From Anas platyrhynchos (taxonomy: Eukaryota > Chordata > Aves > Anseriformes > Anatidae), in NCBI RefSeq assembly GCF_047663525.1, contig NC_092613.1, positions 3,559,501 through 3,623,500 on the forward strand: 64,000 nucleotides of DNA, given 5' to 3'. How positions within the stretch are numbered: the stretch's first letter is position 1; each line of letters starts with the position of its first letter. The position numbers and the translations under genes were made by a program. Of this stretch, positions 22,001 to 36,219 are shown piece by piece. Under the pieces are notes generated by a model. The model made no database searches and had not been told where the DNA came from. It saw only the letters and a list, made by a program, of their open reading frames with translations.

Positions 22001-24842
22001 GGTCCCACGGCTGCCCAGTGAGACCAGGACCCCTCACCGCACTGCTCCAAGAAGCACAAAGTCCCTCGAGAGCCACAGCCCCCAGGGTCCCTGTCCTCAC
22101 AGACCACAGTTCCCGAGGAGCTGCCACACTGACGGTGCTCAGGCACAGGGCAGAGCCTCCAGGATCCTGCTCCTGAGCCCCACGCTGGATCCAGTGAATG
22201 CTCCTTTCCCCCAAGAACAAAACCTTTTGGAGCACGGCACTTCCCAAGAGGAAGCGCTGGGAGAAGTGAAAGCCTCCCACGAGACCACACGACCCCACTT
22301 GCGCTGACTCACTTTGAAAAAGTCCGCGAGACCTTCTCGGAGTGACAGTAGACAGTGTGGAAAAGCCAGGAGAAGCTGAGGCACAGCACCGCACCAAGGA
22401 AGAACATCCCAAACACCACCTTCTCCTGGAGAGGAGCCATGAAATACATGTTGGGCCGCAGCATGGTCAGGATCCCCAGGCAGAGGAACAACACAAAACC
22501 TGCAGGAAACACACCGAATGTCAGGCAGGAGCAGGGTGACCCAGAACACCCCACAGAGGGTCCCCACAAGGGACATGGGGCAGGACAAGTTCCCTTCCCA
22601 CACTCAGTCGGTTCCGGGGTTCCTCCCTTACAGACCCTGCGCCCTGTTCGTCCGGGGCAGTCTCTGGCCTGGCTGCGCTCTGCAAGGCAGAACCTGGACA
22701 TGTCCTGGGTTCCCAGGGAAAGGTTTTGGGGACATTATTTTGCCCAGGACATGTTTCTCCATCCCAGGAGCAGAACAGCTCGCTTGCAGAGCTCAGGCGG
22801 AGCCACCACGCAGCAGCAGCAACCCAGACACAACCTGAAGGCCTCAGAGCGCCCTGTGCAGGCCAGGACCCTCCGCAGAGCACCTGGCCAAGCCCCTCCC
22901 ACAGCCTGAGGCCACCCGATGCAGTTGTCAGCCCCTAACGAGCATGGACAAAGCCACCAAGCTCAGGCCGTGGCCTCAATGAAAGGAAGTGCCCTGTGCT
23001 CCCTTCACCCTGAGCTCCAGGAAACCTCACAGCCTGTGTGCCCAGGACCAGCAGGGGTACGTGAGCCTAAACCAGAGATTTCTGGCACAGAGAGAACACA
23101 GAGCAAATCCCAAGGCTTGATGTGGCTGGCCTGCACGCCAACCTGCCCCCCAAAGGCCACCCCAAACGGCTCCAGCCCCATGGAAGCGCCACGCAGCCCC
23201 ACAGCTGCTGCAGTCACCCAGGAGGTGCGTCCAGATGTTGCCCGTCTCGGTGTGTATCCGGAAGATGCTCTTGAAGCAGGCTCGGAAGGACGGCATCGGG
23301 GGCCGGTGCCCGTGCAGGAGGTAATCGTTGTCCTTCAGCCAGTCGGGCAGCACGTCGTAGGGGATCACGCGCCAGCGCCCTTCCCACACCTGCAACACAG
23401 TGACCTGCGCTGGTACCACCACAGCCAACGGGTCACCTTTGCTGCCTTTACTCAGCCCGGGAGCTTGGGTCGCATGCGGAACAAACCAGCGAGCCTTCCC
23501 TGCAGCCAGGGCCGTGAAGGCCCCGTAACTCTCCCCCGGGAGGGGAAGTTGGGTCTTTGCAACACCCAGCACCCTGTGGGATCCCTTCCCTTCCGCCACC
23601 CACATCCTGCAGAGCGCTCCCCACATCCCCGGGGAGCTGGAGACAGTTCCTACCCCTGCCTTTAACCCTTCGGTCCCCTGAGGCAGGAGCTGTTCTCTGT
23701 GGCAGGAATTCCCTTCCGTTCTGGTCAGGGAAAAGGAAGCCTGGCTGGCACAGAACCGTGCCGAGTCTCAGCCATTTGCCACTGCTCACCGAAACGCGGT
23801 GACCACGAGCACAGGCACTGCTCTGCTCAGGGCTGAGTGGAGGCATCCGGCAAAGCCAGCGACAGAATTTGTGATCCCAGTCCCAGCTGGAGACATCGGG
23901 GATGCTCCTGAAGTCGCTGCCAGTCCAACAGGGCTGGGGGCAGCCCCAGCTGCCCACCAGGGTCCCCAGCAGCTCTCGTACCTTATACACAAACTCTTCC
24001 ATCTTCTCCATGGCGTGGTGAGCCTGCAGGGGCAGAGTCAGCACACGAACCACCTCCTCCTCTTCCTCACGGGCTGCTGGGCACGGCGGGTCCTCAGCCT
24101 AGGAGGAGAAACGCCGGGAGGGAACCATTCCTGCCACGGGAGGCACGCAGGCACAAGGAGAGCAGCGAGTCCCTTCTCCTTTTGCACGCACCTGGGGCTT
24201 CGTCCCCTGCTGAGGGGACGGGCAGGACCCACCGGTCACCGCTGCTTACGCAACACCCCCTGCCTTAACCGTCTCAGGCAGACTAATCCCCGCTTTATCC
24301 TTTTTTAAAGGCGGGATTACCAGGGGGGATTTTCATCCTTACAACCAAGAGCCCCTGGGCCCAGCCGGGTCGCCAAGCCCTGGAGCTGGGCGCCCACCCC
24401 AGCTGGGACAGGCTGCCGGGACGCACTGCCCGTCCTGTCCCGGTCCCGGTCCCTTCCCTCCTCCTCCCCCTTCGCATTTTGGGGCTGCGATTCCCGGCCC
24501 AAAGCGCCACCAAACCAAAGGGCGAGGGCAGCTCCTGGGCACGCCGGGGCACAGCCCGGGCACCCTCCAGGTGACGAAGCGCCCCGCGGCTCCCCGCGCC
24601 CTCCGAGCTGCTCACGGGACGAGGCCCAAACCCCCCGCAGGGCCCGGGGCTGCCTCCGGTGAGCGCCCAGCGCGGCCAGGCGGGGACGGGCGGCTTACGC
24701 TGGGCGGGCCGGCGGCGCCCTGCTCCCCCTTCTCCTCCAGCAGCGGCCCCAGCTCGGCCAGCTCCAGGTGCGCTCTCTCCCGGTTGGCGGCGGCGGCCAG
24801 CCCCGTGCCCGGCCCGGTGGCGGCGGCTTTGCGGGACGCCAT
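19081..24842 (-). CDS. ADIPOR1: ADIPOR1, complete adiponectin receptor 1 (376 aa)
   Basis: A PAQR-family seven-helix membrane receptor with the N-terminus in the cytosol. It binds adiponectin and signals through AMPK and ceramidase activity. Seven coding exons on the minus strand: 24699-24842, 23982-24098, 23218-23389, 22313-22499, 21002-21189, 19515-19708, 19081-19209. Phases join cleanly to 377 codons including stop (human protein 375 aa). Visible motifs: LELAELGPLLEEK near residue 30, HAMEKMEEFVYKVWEGRW, then the PAQR core. Zinc ligands are present: His in SWLFHTVYCHSE, Asp in LDYSG, and two His in FQSHQIFHVLVV. The C-terminus EFRYGLEGGCTDDSLL is the family hallmark. The start is chosen because it gives the expected length and sits in a CpG island. 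The N-terminal about 25 residues are Ala-rich and divergent from mammals. It is convergent with the orphan TIMM17A exon. Confidence 0.97.
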
Positions 24843-25330
24843 GGCGGTGGCGGCGGCGGCGGCGGCGAAGCTCCTGGGGGCCGGTGCGGGTCCCTCGGCG
24901 TCCTCGTGCCGCCGCGCTGCGGAGGGAACGGAGCGGAGTCAACGGCACCGCGCCGGGGCTGAGACCGGCGGCACCGGGGGGGGACCGGGGGGAACCGGGG
25001 GGGGACTGGGGGAGGCCGGGGAGGCACCGGGCCGGGCCGGGCTCAGGGCCCGGACACCGCCGGCCCCGCGGCGCCGCCCCCCGCCCGCACTCACCGGCCG
25101 CGACAGCCCGCGCAGGGCGGCGGCGGCGGCGGCACCGGAAGCGACGCTGAGGGACCGGGCCGCTTCCGGCAGCGTCGCCCCGCCCCGCCGGGAGCGGCGC
25201 GGTTCCCGCTCTGTGATTGGCTGTCGCGGCTGTCCGTCTGCATCCCGCCCGGCCCCGCCGGCTGCTGTGATTGGGCGAGGCGCCCAGCAGGGAGGGGGGC
25301 GCTCTAGGCCGGCGGCGCGTCTCGACTGCC
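24560..25330 (-). promoter_or_regulatory. ADIPOR1 CpG-island promoter and first exon
   Basis: Very GC- and CpG-rich DNA with (GCC)n runs surrounds the first coding exon. Upstream on the minus strand a reverse CCAAT occurs twice (GTGATTGGCT near 25214 and GTGATTGGGC near 25267), together with GC boxes (GGGGCGG). No TATA box is seen. This fits a housekeeping promoter with transcription starting near 25000-25200. Confidence 0.7.
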
Positions 25331-25374
25331 CCCTGCGGGAGGGGCGGGGGCGGTGCCAGCCCCGGGAGGCCTCG

Positions 25375-25446
25375 GGGGGGGGGGGGGGGGGGAGGCAATG
25401 TCCCCCTCAGGGCCCGTGGGGTCAGGGCTGCACCCCCCCCCCCCCA
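25375..25446. repeat. Poly-G and poly-C runs
   Basis: A run of about 17 G near 25375-25392 and a run of about 14 C near 25433-25446, about 40 bp apart. They can form G-quadruplex or hairpin structure and are prone to sequencing length error. Confidence 0.8.
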
Positions 25447-25454
25447 CTGTCCCC

Positions 25455-25610
25455 ACTGAGCCGTGTCCCCAAGCACCAGCCCCAACCTCTCCTGGAGTCC
25501 CCCCAGGGACGGGGACTCCCCCACCTCCCTGGGCAACCCGTCCCAACGCCTGCCCGCTCTGGCTGAGCACAAATGGCTGCTCCTTCAGGCAGTTCCCCCT
25601 ACCCGGTGTC
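25455..25610 (-). mobile_element. CR1 LINE 3' fragment
   Basis: Matches in reverse orientation the conserved 3' part of avian CR1 (AAGCACCAGCCCCAACCTCT, then GGGACGGGGACTCCCCCACC, then GGCAACCCGTCCCAACGCC). The same segment recurs at 34680-34800 and, on the plus strand, at 48200-48300. It is heavily truncated and carries no coding capacity. Confidence 0.8.
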
Positions 25611-26625
25611 ACCGACAAGGCGACGTCCTCCACACCTGTCCCCAAGCCCTCTCAGGCCTCATGGGGCTGGAAGGAATTCACAAAAAGCTCATGGAATCGT
25701 ACATTCAGGCATTCTCTATTTTCACCCCTCCACACCTTTCCATATATTCCATCGTTCCACAAGCTCTGCCCCGTTACCACACGATGCAGCCCTGAGGGGT
25801 GCCCAGGCACGGGGACAGGCCCCGTCCGTGCTCCCACCCTCGCTGTCCCTCTGTCCCCAAGCACCAAAAGGCGTCAAGGGCTCATGGCCCCAGCACTAAT
25901 TGACGCCGAGGTCGTCCCCTGCCTGTCGCGGCCGGCTCGTCTTTCCCTGCCGGCCAGGGCCAGGTTTAATTACCCCCGCTAATGGCAGCCCGGGACCGGA
26001 GACTCCCCTCGGCCCGCCGCCACACCAGCGGCTCCTGTTCCCCATCAATTATTCACGGCTCCGCTCTGGGAAGGGGTTTCTCGGGGCTGCTCGGGGGGGA
26101 TTTTCCAACTTTTCCGGCGTTAAGCAGCTGCTGCTGGTCCTGGAGCTGGTTGGAGGTGCTGGGGCCACCGCTGTCCCCGTGGGGTGAGTGGTGCTGGGTT
26201 TGGAGGGGACACGGGATGCCTGCTGGGGGCTGTGGGGTGGGGTTTTTGGGCTCCAGACCTCATCCACTGCAGCCCCACAGGGGCTCAAGGGCCCTCAGGC
26301 TCCCGGCACCAGCTGGGGAAGGGCAAACCCTCTCCACGTGTAGGGCTGTCCCAGCTCCTTGCGGCACTTGGCTGCTGCTGCCCCACGGGCAGAGCAATCC
26401 CTGACCTGAGCTGGAGGGCGTGGGGGAACCCACCAGGAACTGGTTTCCTCTCTCAGCACCAGTCCCTGTTTGTCCCTTCTGTGGCCGTGTGCTGGACCAC
26501 CCCGTGTCCCACTGCAACCAAGGTGTGGGACAGGTCGGGGCTGGCTGGGGCCAGGGCTCAGCTCCCCCCTCTGCAGGGACAAACGCTGCCGTCTGCCTGC
26601 AGAACCCCGTCCCCTCGGCGTCCCC
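25611..26625. other. ADIPOR1-tetraspanin intergenic region
   Basis: No coding exon is recognised. The part just before 26626 should hold the 5' UTR of the tetraspanin gene. An acceptor-like CTGCAG at about 26597-26602 would put the start codon near the beginning of a second exon. Confidence 0.5.
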
Positions 26626-29322
26626 ATGGGTGTCTTGAGCTGTGTGAAGTACCTGATGTTCATCTTCAACGTGCTGGTGTTTGTGAGTCCCCCTGGGCCC
26701 AGCGGGATGGAGGGGTGCAGGGGAGCCGGCCAGTCCCACCCGTGATGTGAGGCTGTGGTCACCGACAGGCTCAGGGGAGGGGTGGCACCGGTCCGAGGGA
26801 TGGGACCCCAGCAGGGTTTGGAGCATCCTCAGTCCCTGTGACCTCCGGGGCTGGTCCCTGTGCCCTGTGACCGCGGTGTGTCCCACAGGCCGGGGGGACG
26901 TGCCTGGTGGGTGTTGGGGTCTGGGTGGCTGTGGACCCGGCTGGTTTCCAGGACATCGTGGCCACCAAGCCTGTGCTGAGGGCCGGCGCCTACCTGCTGC
27001 TGGCCGTGGGCATCGCCCTCTCGCTGCTGGGCTTCCTGGGCTGCTGCGGGGCCCTGCGCCGGAGCCGGCTCCTGCTGCTGGTGGTGAGTGAGGGGAGAGG
27101 TGGGAAGAGCTGGGGGATGCAGGGCTGTGGGATGCGGGGTGTCCCCAGAGGAGACAGAAGACCCATCCTGGCCCTGTCAGCCCTCAACACACACCCCAAT
27201 CCCGTTGCCACATTGTGAGACTTTGAATTTAAAGGCCAGAGGGTTTAATGAAGCACTGGGTGGGATCTTTTCTCCCTGAAGCCAGTGGCTTGTCCCACGT
27301 GGCCTTTCTGAGCCTCTTCCCTCAATGGCAAGAGCTAGAAACCCCTTTCTGAGCACAGGCGTGACAATTTCTTTGGCATCCCCAGGATCCCCTGGCAGGC
27401 AGTGCTTATTTTTAATGTTCTGCCTGACAGCTGTGGTGCTCGGAGATGTCGTGCCCGTCCCAAATTGCTGCATGCTTGTCTCCTGTATCCCCCCTGTCCC
27501 CTGGTACCAGGGATGTGCGTGGGCAGGGAGAGCTGCAGGGGAGGGAGGAGCAGCAGGAGTGAGCTGCACACAGACCCAGGCTGCTCTCTGACTCCTCTGT
27601 TCTGCTGCCTTCCAGTTCTTTGTCCTCGTGAGCCTCGTCTTTGTCACACAGCTGGTCGGGGCTGTGCTCTTCCTGGTGCACTGGAAACAGGTATCATCCC
27701 TGCGCCCTGCTGTGGCGCCCAGCCGCTCTCCTCCCTCCATCATGCCACTGATCATGGCCCTGGGTCCCTCAGCAACCAGCTGGAGACTGGGACGGTGCAG
27801 GGACGCCCTCCTCACCCTCACCTTCACCACCAGCACGCTGAGCAAGCCTGAGCCCAGCTGTGTCCCTCTGCCCCCGTGAGCTGGTGGCACTGGGTGGTTG
27901 ATGGGTGTGCGGTGACTCCGTGCCTGGGACTGGTTCCCCGGGTGCTCACAGGTGGCACTGACCCCACAGATCCGCCCAGAGCTCTTCCTGTCTGAGCTGC
28001 GGAGGAACTACCGTGGGGATGAGGACGCCGAGGTCTTCTCTGTGGCCTGGAACACCCTCATGGTCATGGTGAGCAGGGAGGCTCCTTCTGGGACATGGAG
28101 CACCTATGGGTCCTGCTCAGGGTGACTGTGACCACAGGGGGAGTTCTCATGGACCCCAGTCAGACTCCAAGCAGCATGCTGGGCTGTTCCCCTCCCTCTA
28201 CTGCATCCCCAAGCAAAGTCCCTGCATTTTGACAGCATGTTGACAGCGTTTCCTTTCCATTTCAGTTCTCCTGTTGCGGCGTTTTAGGGCCTGAAGACTT
28301 TGGGAATGGCTCCCGGTTCCAGGAGCTGCATCCGGGGACACCCTGGCCACGGGCGTGCTGTGCCCGGGATGGGCTCCTGCAGGCAGGCGAGCTGCTGGGC
28401 TGGGAGCAGTGCCGGGAGAGGAGCCCTGGCTACATCCACGAGCAGGTAGGGCTGCACGGGCACCCGCCCTGCACTGCCAGGCCCTGCCACGTCCCTGCCG
28501 TGTCCCCAGCACGTCTCAGGCTCCTGCCTATGGGGAGCAGCATCCTCTGCCCCAAGCACTGAAGTGGGGACAGGACCTGAGGCACTGCTGTACCGTGGTT
28601 CTGCACCGTGGTACCTCCCCAAACCCACCGCTCATGGTGCCCCTGACCCACCCCAACCTCCCCAGCCCTCAGTCTCCCTTTGAGCTCCCTGCAGTGAAGC
28701 CTGAAGGACACCTCCAACATCTCCCCTCCTGCCCAGGGCTGCTTCCCCACCTTCGGCAGGACCTTGCAGAATTACATCTCCGTCCCCGGGACCTGCAGCT
28801 TGGCCGTGCTGGGCATCGAGGTACGGAGCAGGGGCTGGAGGGGACAAGGCAGGCAGCGGGGCACCTCTCACGGGCGCTCTTTGCTAGGAGGGAAGGGGAT
28901 GGGGCTTTGTGTGAAGGGACCACAGACAGGCTCTGTCTGTCCCCCTGGCCTCTGGTTGTCACGATCGCACTCAGAAAGGCGCGCACAGAGCAGGTCTGTC
29001 TCAGGGGTGTAAAGCCAACCTCCCACCCACTGTGGCTGAGGTTGAGGGACTGAGGGAGCGAGGTTTATTTTGCTCCTGCAGGCCCAGGGGAGGAGGAGCA
29101 CTGCTCAGCAGCTTCCTCCGTGCAGCATGGGGCAGCCCCTTGCAGGTCACAGCTACCCTGGTGCCTGGCTGGACTGGGAGCAGGGCACTGACCCCTTTAC
29201 TGTCCAGGCACTCAGATTCCACCCAGTTGCTGCTGCGGCAGGGAGCTAACCTGCTCCATCTCTTTTCATTGCAGATCTTTGCCATGTTCTTTGCCTTTTG
29301 CCTTTACTACAACTTCGACTGA
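26626..29322 (+). CDS. TSPAN18-like tetraspanin (245 aa)
   Basis: Tetraspanins are four-helix plasma-membrane proteins that organise partner receptors into microdomains. Seven coding exons join in phase 0: 26626-26682, 26889-27083, 27616-27690, 27970-28068, 28266-28445, 28737-28820, 29275-29322. Membrane segments lie near residues 10-35, 53-78, 85-106 and 218-242. The large loop has the CCG signature (residues 145-147) and further cysteines at 173, 174, 191 and 204, enough for three disulfides, plus one N-glycosylation site (NGS, 156). It resembles human TSPAN18 throughout: [52 protein letters not shown]. Many substitutions suggest a separate TSPAN18-like paralogue and not TSPAN18 itself, so no symbol is given. 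Start: first ATG, followed by the conserved SCVKYLMF. Convergent with UBE2T. Confidence 0.9.
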
Positions 29323-30442
29323 GCAGGACACTGGGAGCAGTGCTCGGGGCCACTGCCAGTGCAGCAGAGATGAGCTGAGGGCATTGGAAACAGCAGCAGG
29401 CAAGGATGCTCCATTTTCTTGCATATCGCAGCCCAGCTCCGTAGTTCAGGAGTTTTTCTGAGTCCTGTGTCCGCTCCAGGGGGCAAATAAGAATGACCTG
29501 GCTCACTTGTCCTGGAGCAGGGACAGGACATGGGTCAAATTCTTTACACCCAAACACGCAGAGCAGGAGCCTGAGCTCTGGACTTGGTCACGCTGCAATC
29601 TGCCAGTAACATAGCTGTGATGACACGGAGTCCTGCCCCCAACATCTTCTGGCCTGCTGTACCACCAACAGTTACAGCATGGGTCAGGCTATCAGCGTCC
29701 TCCTTCCTCTCAATGCTCTCAGCCTTACTGCCCTGTCCCACACTCCCACATGCCTTTCTTCCACATCCTGCCCCCTCCCACACCTCTGGGTCCCCCTTTG
29801 GGGTTTTCTCCATCCTCAGCACTCAGCTGGTGCTTTTCGCTATCCAGCCCCTGGAAACACAACAGCACCTAGACTCATTCCACATCCGAGCTTGTGTTAA
29901 ATGCTGTAAGCTGCAACTGGAACATAGCATGCTGCTCCAGAGACAGAGTTTTAAGACACAGAAGTTTAGAACTTAAATTACTGAGGTATCCTGAAGTAAC
30001 CTTTATTTTACAAGGCAAATGAAGCCTTCACTAGAGAAGGATTTCGACAGTTTAACACTGCAAACTAGTTCTAGTATGTCTGTCACTCAGCTTTTGTTCA
30101 CTGTACATTTTGAGGCAAGGACACAAATAGAAACATCAGTCTTTAGTGCTGTTTGCATTCCTTTGAGAGAAAGCTGGTAGTCAGAAGCAGCACTGGTACT
30201 TCCAATTGTCATTTTTTTCAGAATACTCTGAAACCCCCAAACAAAATGTAAACCTCAGGGAAAAAAAAAGTTTATAAATAAAATATAAAGCTTTTATTTA
30301 ATAGAACTTCTGACAGAAAAGCACCTAGGAAATAGAAAAACAAAGCCTACTACTATTAATATTAAAATATTTAGTTATATCTGTGTAAAGAAAAAAGGAC
30401 AGCAAAAACAAAGCTGACAGCCACACCAGGAACAAAAATCAC
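29323..30442. other. 3' UTRs of the convergent tetraspanin and UBE2T genes
   Basis: No coding exon. The left part should be the tetraspanin 3' UTR and the right end the UBE2T 3' UTR. A plus-strand AATAAA is at 30277-30282 and a minus-strand AATAAA at 30293-30298, so the two transcripts may end within about 50 bp of each other or overlap. Confidence 0.5.
30277..30298. terminator. Facing poly(A) signals between tetraspanin and UBE2T
   Basis: Plus-strand AATAAA (30277-30282) and minus-strand AATAAA (30293-30298) face away across 16 bp of A/T-rich sequence. The minus-strand signal is about 145 bp beyond the UBE2T stop, a usual distance. The plus-strand one would give the tetraspanin gene a 3' UTR of about 0.95 kb; no closer canonical signal was seen. 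Confidence 0.5.
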
Positions 30443-34559
<4,117 letters not shown>

Positions 34560-34611
34560 TGTGCTGAGATCCCGAGGGCGAATTTTATCGCTGCCAAAGC
34601 TGGAACTTCGG

Positions 34612-34905
34612 GAAGAGAACCACGGAATCGTTAGGGTGGGAAGAGACCTCCAGGAGCACCTGGTCCAGCCACCCCCTGCCACCACCGAGCCGTGTCCCCA
34701 AGCACCAGCCCCAACCTCTCCTGGAGCCCCCCCAGGGACGGGGACTCCCCCACCTCCCTGGGCAACCCGTCCCAACGCCTGCCCGCTCTGTCTGAGCAGA
34801 AATGGCTCCTCATTGCCCACCTCAACCTCCCCTGGCACAGCTCCAGGCCGTTCCCTCTGGTCCCAGAGCCATGAGCTCTGCCCTGAGCCTCCCCTTCCCC
34901 AGCCC
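34612..34905 (-). mobile_element. CR1 LINE fragment directly upstream of the UBE2T first coding exon
   Basis: Reverse-strand CR1 3' end. The tail (minus strand GATTCCGTGGTTCT) lies about 55 bp from the UBE2T ATG, and the conserved segment CAACCTCTCCTGGAGCCC is at 34710-34730. It has the same orientation as UBE2T. Confidence 0.85.
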
Positions 34906-34929
34906 AAACCCCCCCAGGCTCCTCCCGGC

Positions 34930-35300
34930 CCCCCCTCAGCCCCCTCCCGTGCTGCCGTTAGGGCGGGGGGGGCCTCACCGTGACCCGCCCCCCCCCGCTC
35001 ACCTCGGCGGGAAGCAGCGCGCGGCGCGGGGGGGGGGAGGGGGGGTGAGGCGGGGGGGCGGGGCATCCCCGTCGCTTAGCAACGCGGGGAGACGCCGCCC
35101 GTTGGCCCCGCCCCTCGGCCCAAACCGCGGGCGCTGATTGGGCGCCGCCTGGCCACGCCCCCTCCCGCGGCGCCCGTTCGAATTCGAAGGGGAGGAGCGC
35201 TGCGATTGGAGGAGCCCCGAGGGCGGGAGCGCAAGCCACGCCCCTAGGGGGCGGGGAAAGACGCGAAGTGGGCGTGTCTCGCAGATGCCCCGCCCACTGG
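34930..35300 (-). promoter_or_regulatory. UBE2T CpG-island promoter with two CCAAT boxes and a CHR-like palindrome
   Basis: A CpG-dense, TATA-less region upstream of UBE2T. On the minus strand CCAAT boxes occur at 35137-35141 and 35205-35209, 68 bp apart. Between them the 12-bp perfect palindrome TTCGAATTCGAA at 35177-35188 holds two overlapping TTCGAA sequences, a variant of the cell-cycle CHR element. Several GC boxes are present (GGGGCGGG, CCCCGCCCC). The arrangement fits a G2/M gene controlled by NF-Y and the MuvB/DREAM complex; this is inferred from motif content only. Confidence 0.6.
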
Positions 35301-35341
35301 CTCTGCACTGGGGGGGCCGGGGTCCTGCTGCCCCCTTCCCC

Positions 35342-35472
35342 TTGTTCCCCCCCCCCCCCAGTGCGGTGCCCCCGCTCCGTGCCCCGCCAGCAACCGGAGC
35401 GGGGCGGCTCCGGCCCCAGCCCCAGCCCCGGCCGTGCCCCCAGTCCCCGTGTCCCGTCCCCCCCCCCCCCGC
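35342..35472. repeat. Poly-C tracts in the UBE2T-CRY4 CpG island
   Basis: Two C runs of about 12 to 14 bases near 35347-35360 and 35458-35471 flank a stretch rich in CCCCAG repeats. Length is probably unreliable. Confidence 0.7.
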
Positions 35473-35599
35473 TGCCGGGCGTTGCATAACCGGCCCCGTG
35501 GCCTGGGCACTGGTGCCGGCGGCTGGGGACAGAGCTGGGGACCCGCTGCGCGACCCCCCCATAAAGGGGGGCATCGGGTCGGGCCGGCCCCGCACCGCC

Positions 35600-35770
35600 C
35601 GGGGCCCTGGGGAGGGCGGGGAGCGTGGGGCTGGGGGTCAGGGCTGTGGGGTCGGGGGCTGTGGGGCTGGGAGTAGGGGGTGGGGGTCAGGGGCTGCGGG
35701 GTTGGGGGCTGTAGGGTCCGAGGGCTGTGGGGCTGGGGGTTGTAGGGTCAGGGGCTGTAGGGCTGGGGCC
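35600..35770. repeat. G-rich degenerate tandem repeat
   Basis: About 12 degenerate units of the type GGGGCTGTGGGGTCG follow each other. The plus strand has many G3-5 runs spaced by 3 to 7 bases, a strong G-quadruplex pattern. It lies downstream of the UBE2T promoter island toward CRY4. Confidence 0.8.
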
Positions 35771-35920
35771 AAGCACTTTTAAGAGCCCAAAACGCAGCTG
35801 TGGGGCTGCTCGTGCAGCTGGCTGTGTGTGTGCGTGCTGAAGGCTCCATAACCGCGTTGTCATCGCTTCCTATCGGGACAGCCAAGGCGAGCGGCTGTGC
35901 CTTGACTGCGCCGGGCAATC

Positions 35921-36216
35921 CACGTGTCCGCGGAGGAAATTGAGCTGCTAAAAATTTCCGTCGGGCCTCGGTCCGAACGTGCTGGGTCTTGCTGTGCCAT
36001 GAGCGGGCGGTGAGCGCGCTGCCAGCCTCCTCCGGCAGGAGTTACGCAAAACCCCAAGTCCTTCAGCCTGTCGATTCCACCCCGGTGTGTGTTTGTGTGA
36101 TCGCAGCTGGGGTGTTAAACCTGGGCACCTGCCTTGCCAGTGCCTGTAGGAACGGGAGCACCAAGGCCAGGTCCAGGTGACCACCATCGCACCCCTCCAG
36201 TGGAAGCCTGCACGTG
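35921..36216. promoter_or_regulatory. Two canonical E-boxes upstream of CRY4
   Basis: CACGTG occurs at 35921-35926 and again at 36211-36216, between UBE2T and CRY4. CACGTG is the CLOCK:BMAL1 site in clock-controlled genes. Whether either is near the CRY4 transcription start cannot be told, because the 5' non-coding exon is not identified. Confidence 0.4.
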
Positions 36217-36219
36217 GAG

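Larger units (their letters stand above)
15425..23532 (+). repeat. Segmental duplication, copy 2 (orphan TIMM17A last exon to ADIPOR1)
   Basis: Direct repeat of 2480-8933. The first shared bases (AATGTGTTTCATGC) begin at 15425, where the LTR ends. Identity stops after 23532. This copy keeps the 1.74 kb missing from copy 1 and continues without a break into the ADIPOR1 5' exons, so on the ADIPOR1 side it appears to be the ancestral arrangement. On the TIMM17A side copy 1 is the ancestral one. Confidence 0.95.

Noticed and set aside
24295-25572. A 425-codon open frame on the minus strand over the ADIPOR1 CpG island
   Set aside because: It runs through known introns and the promoter, is dominated by Pro/Arg/Gly/Ala from GC-rich DNA, and has no family resemblance.
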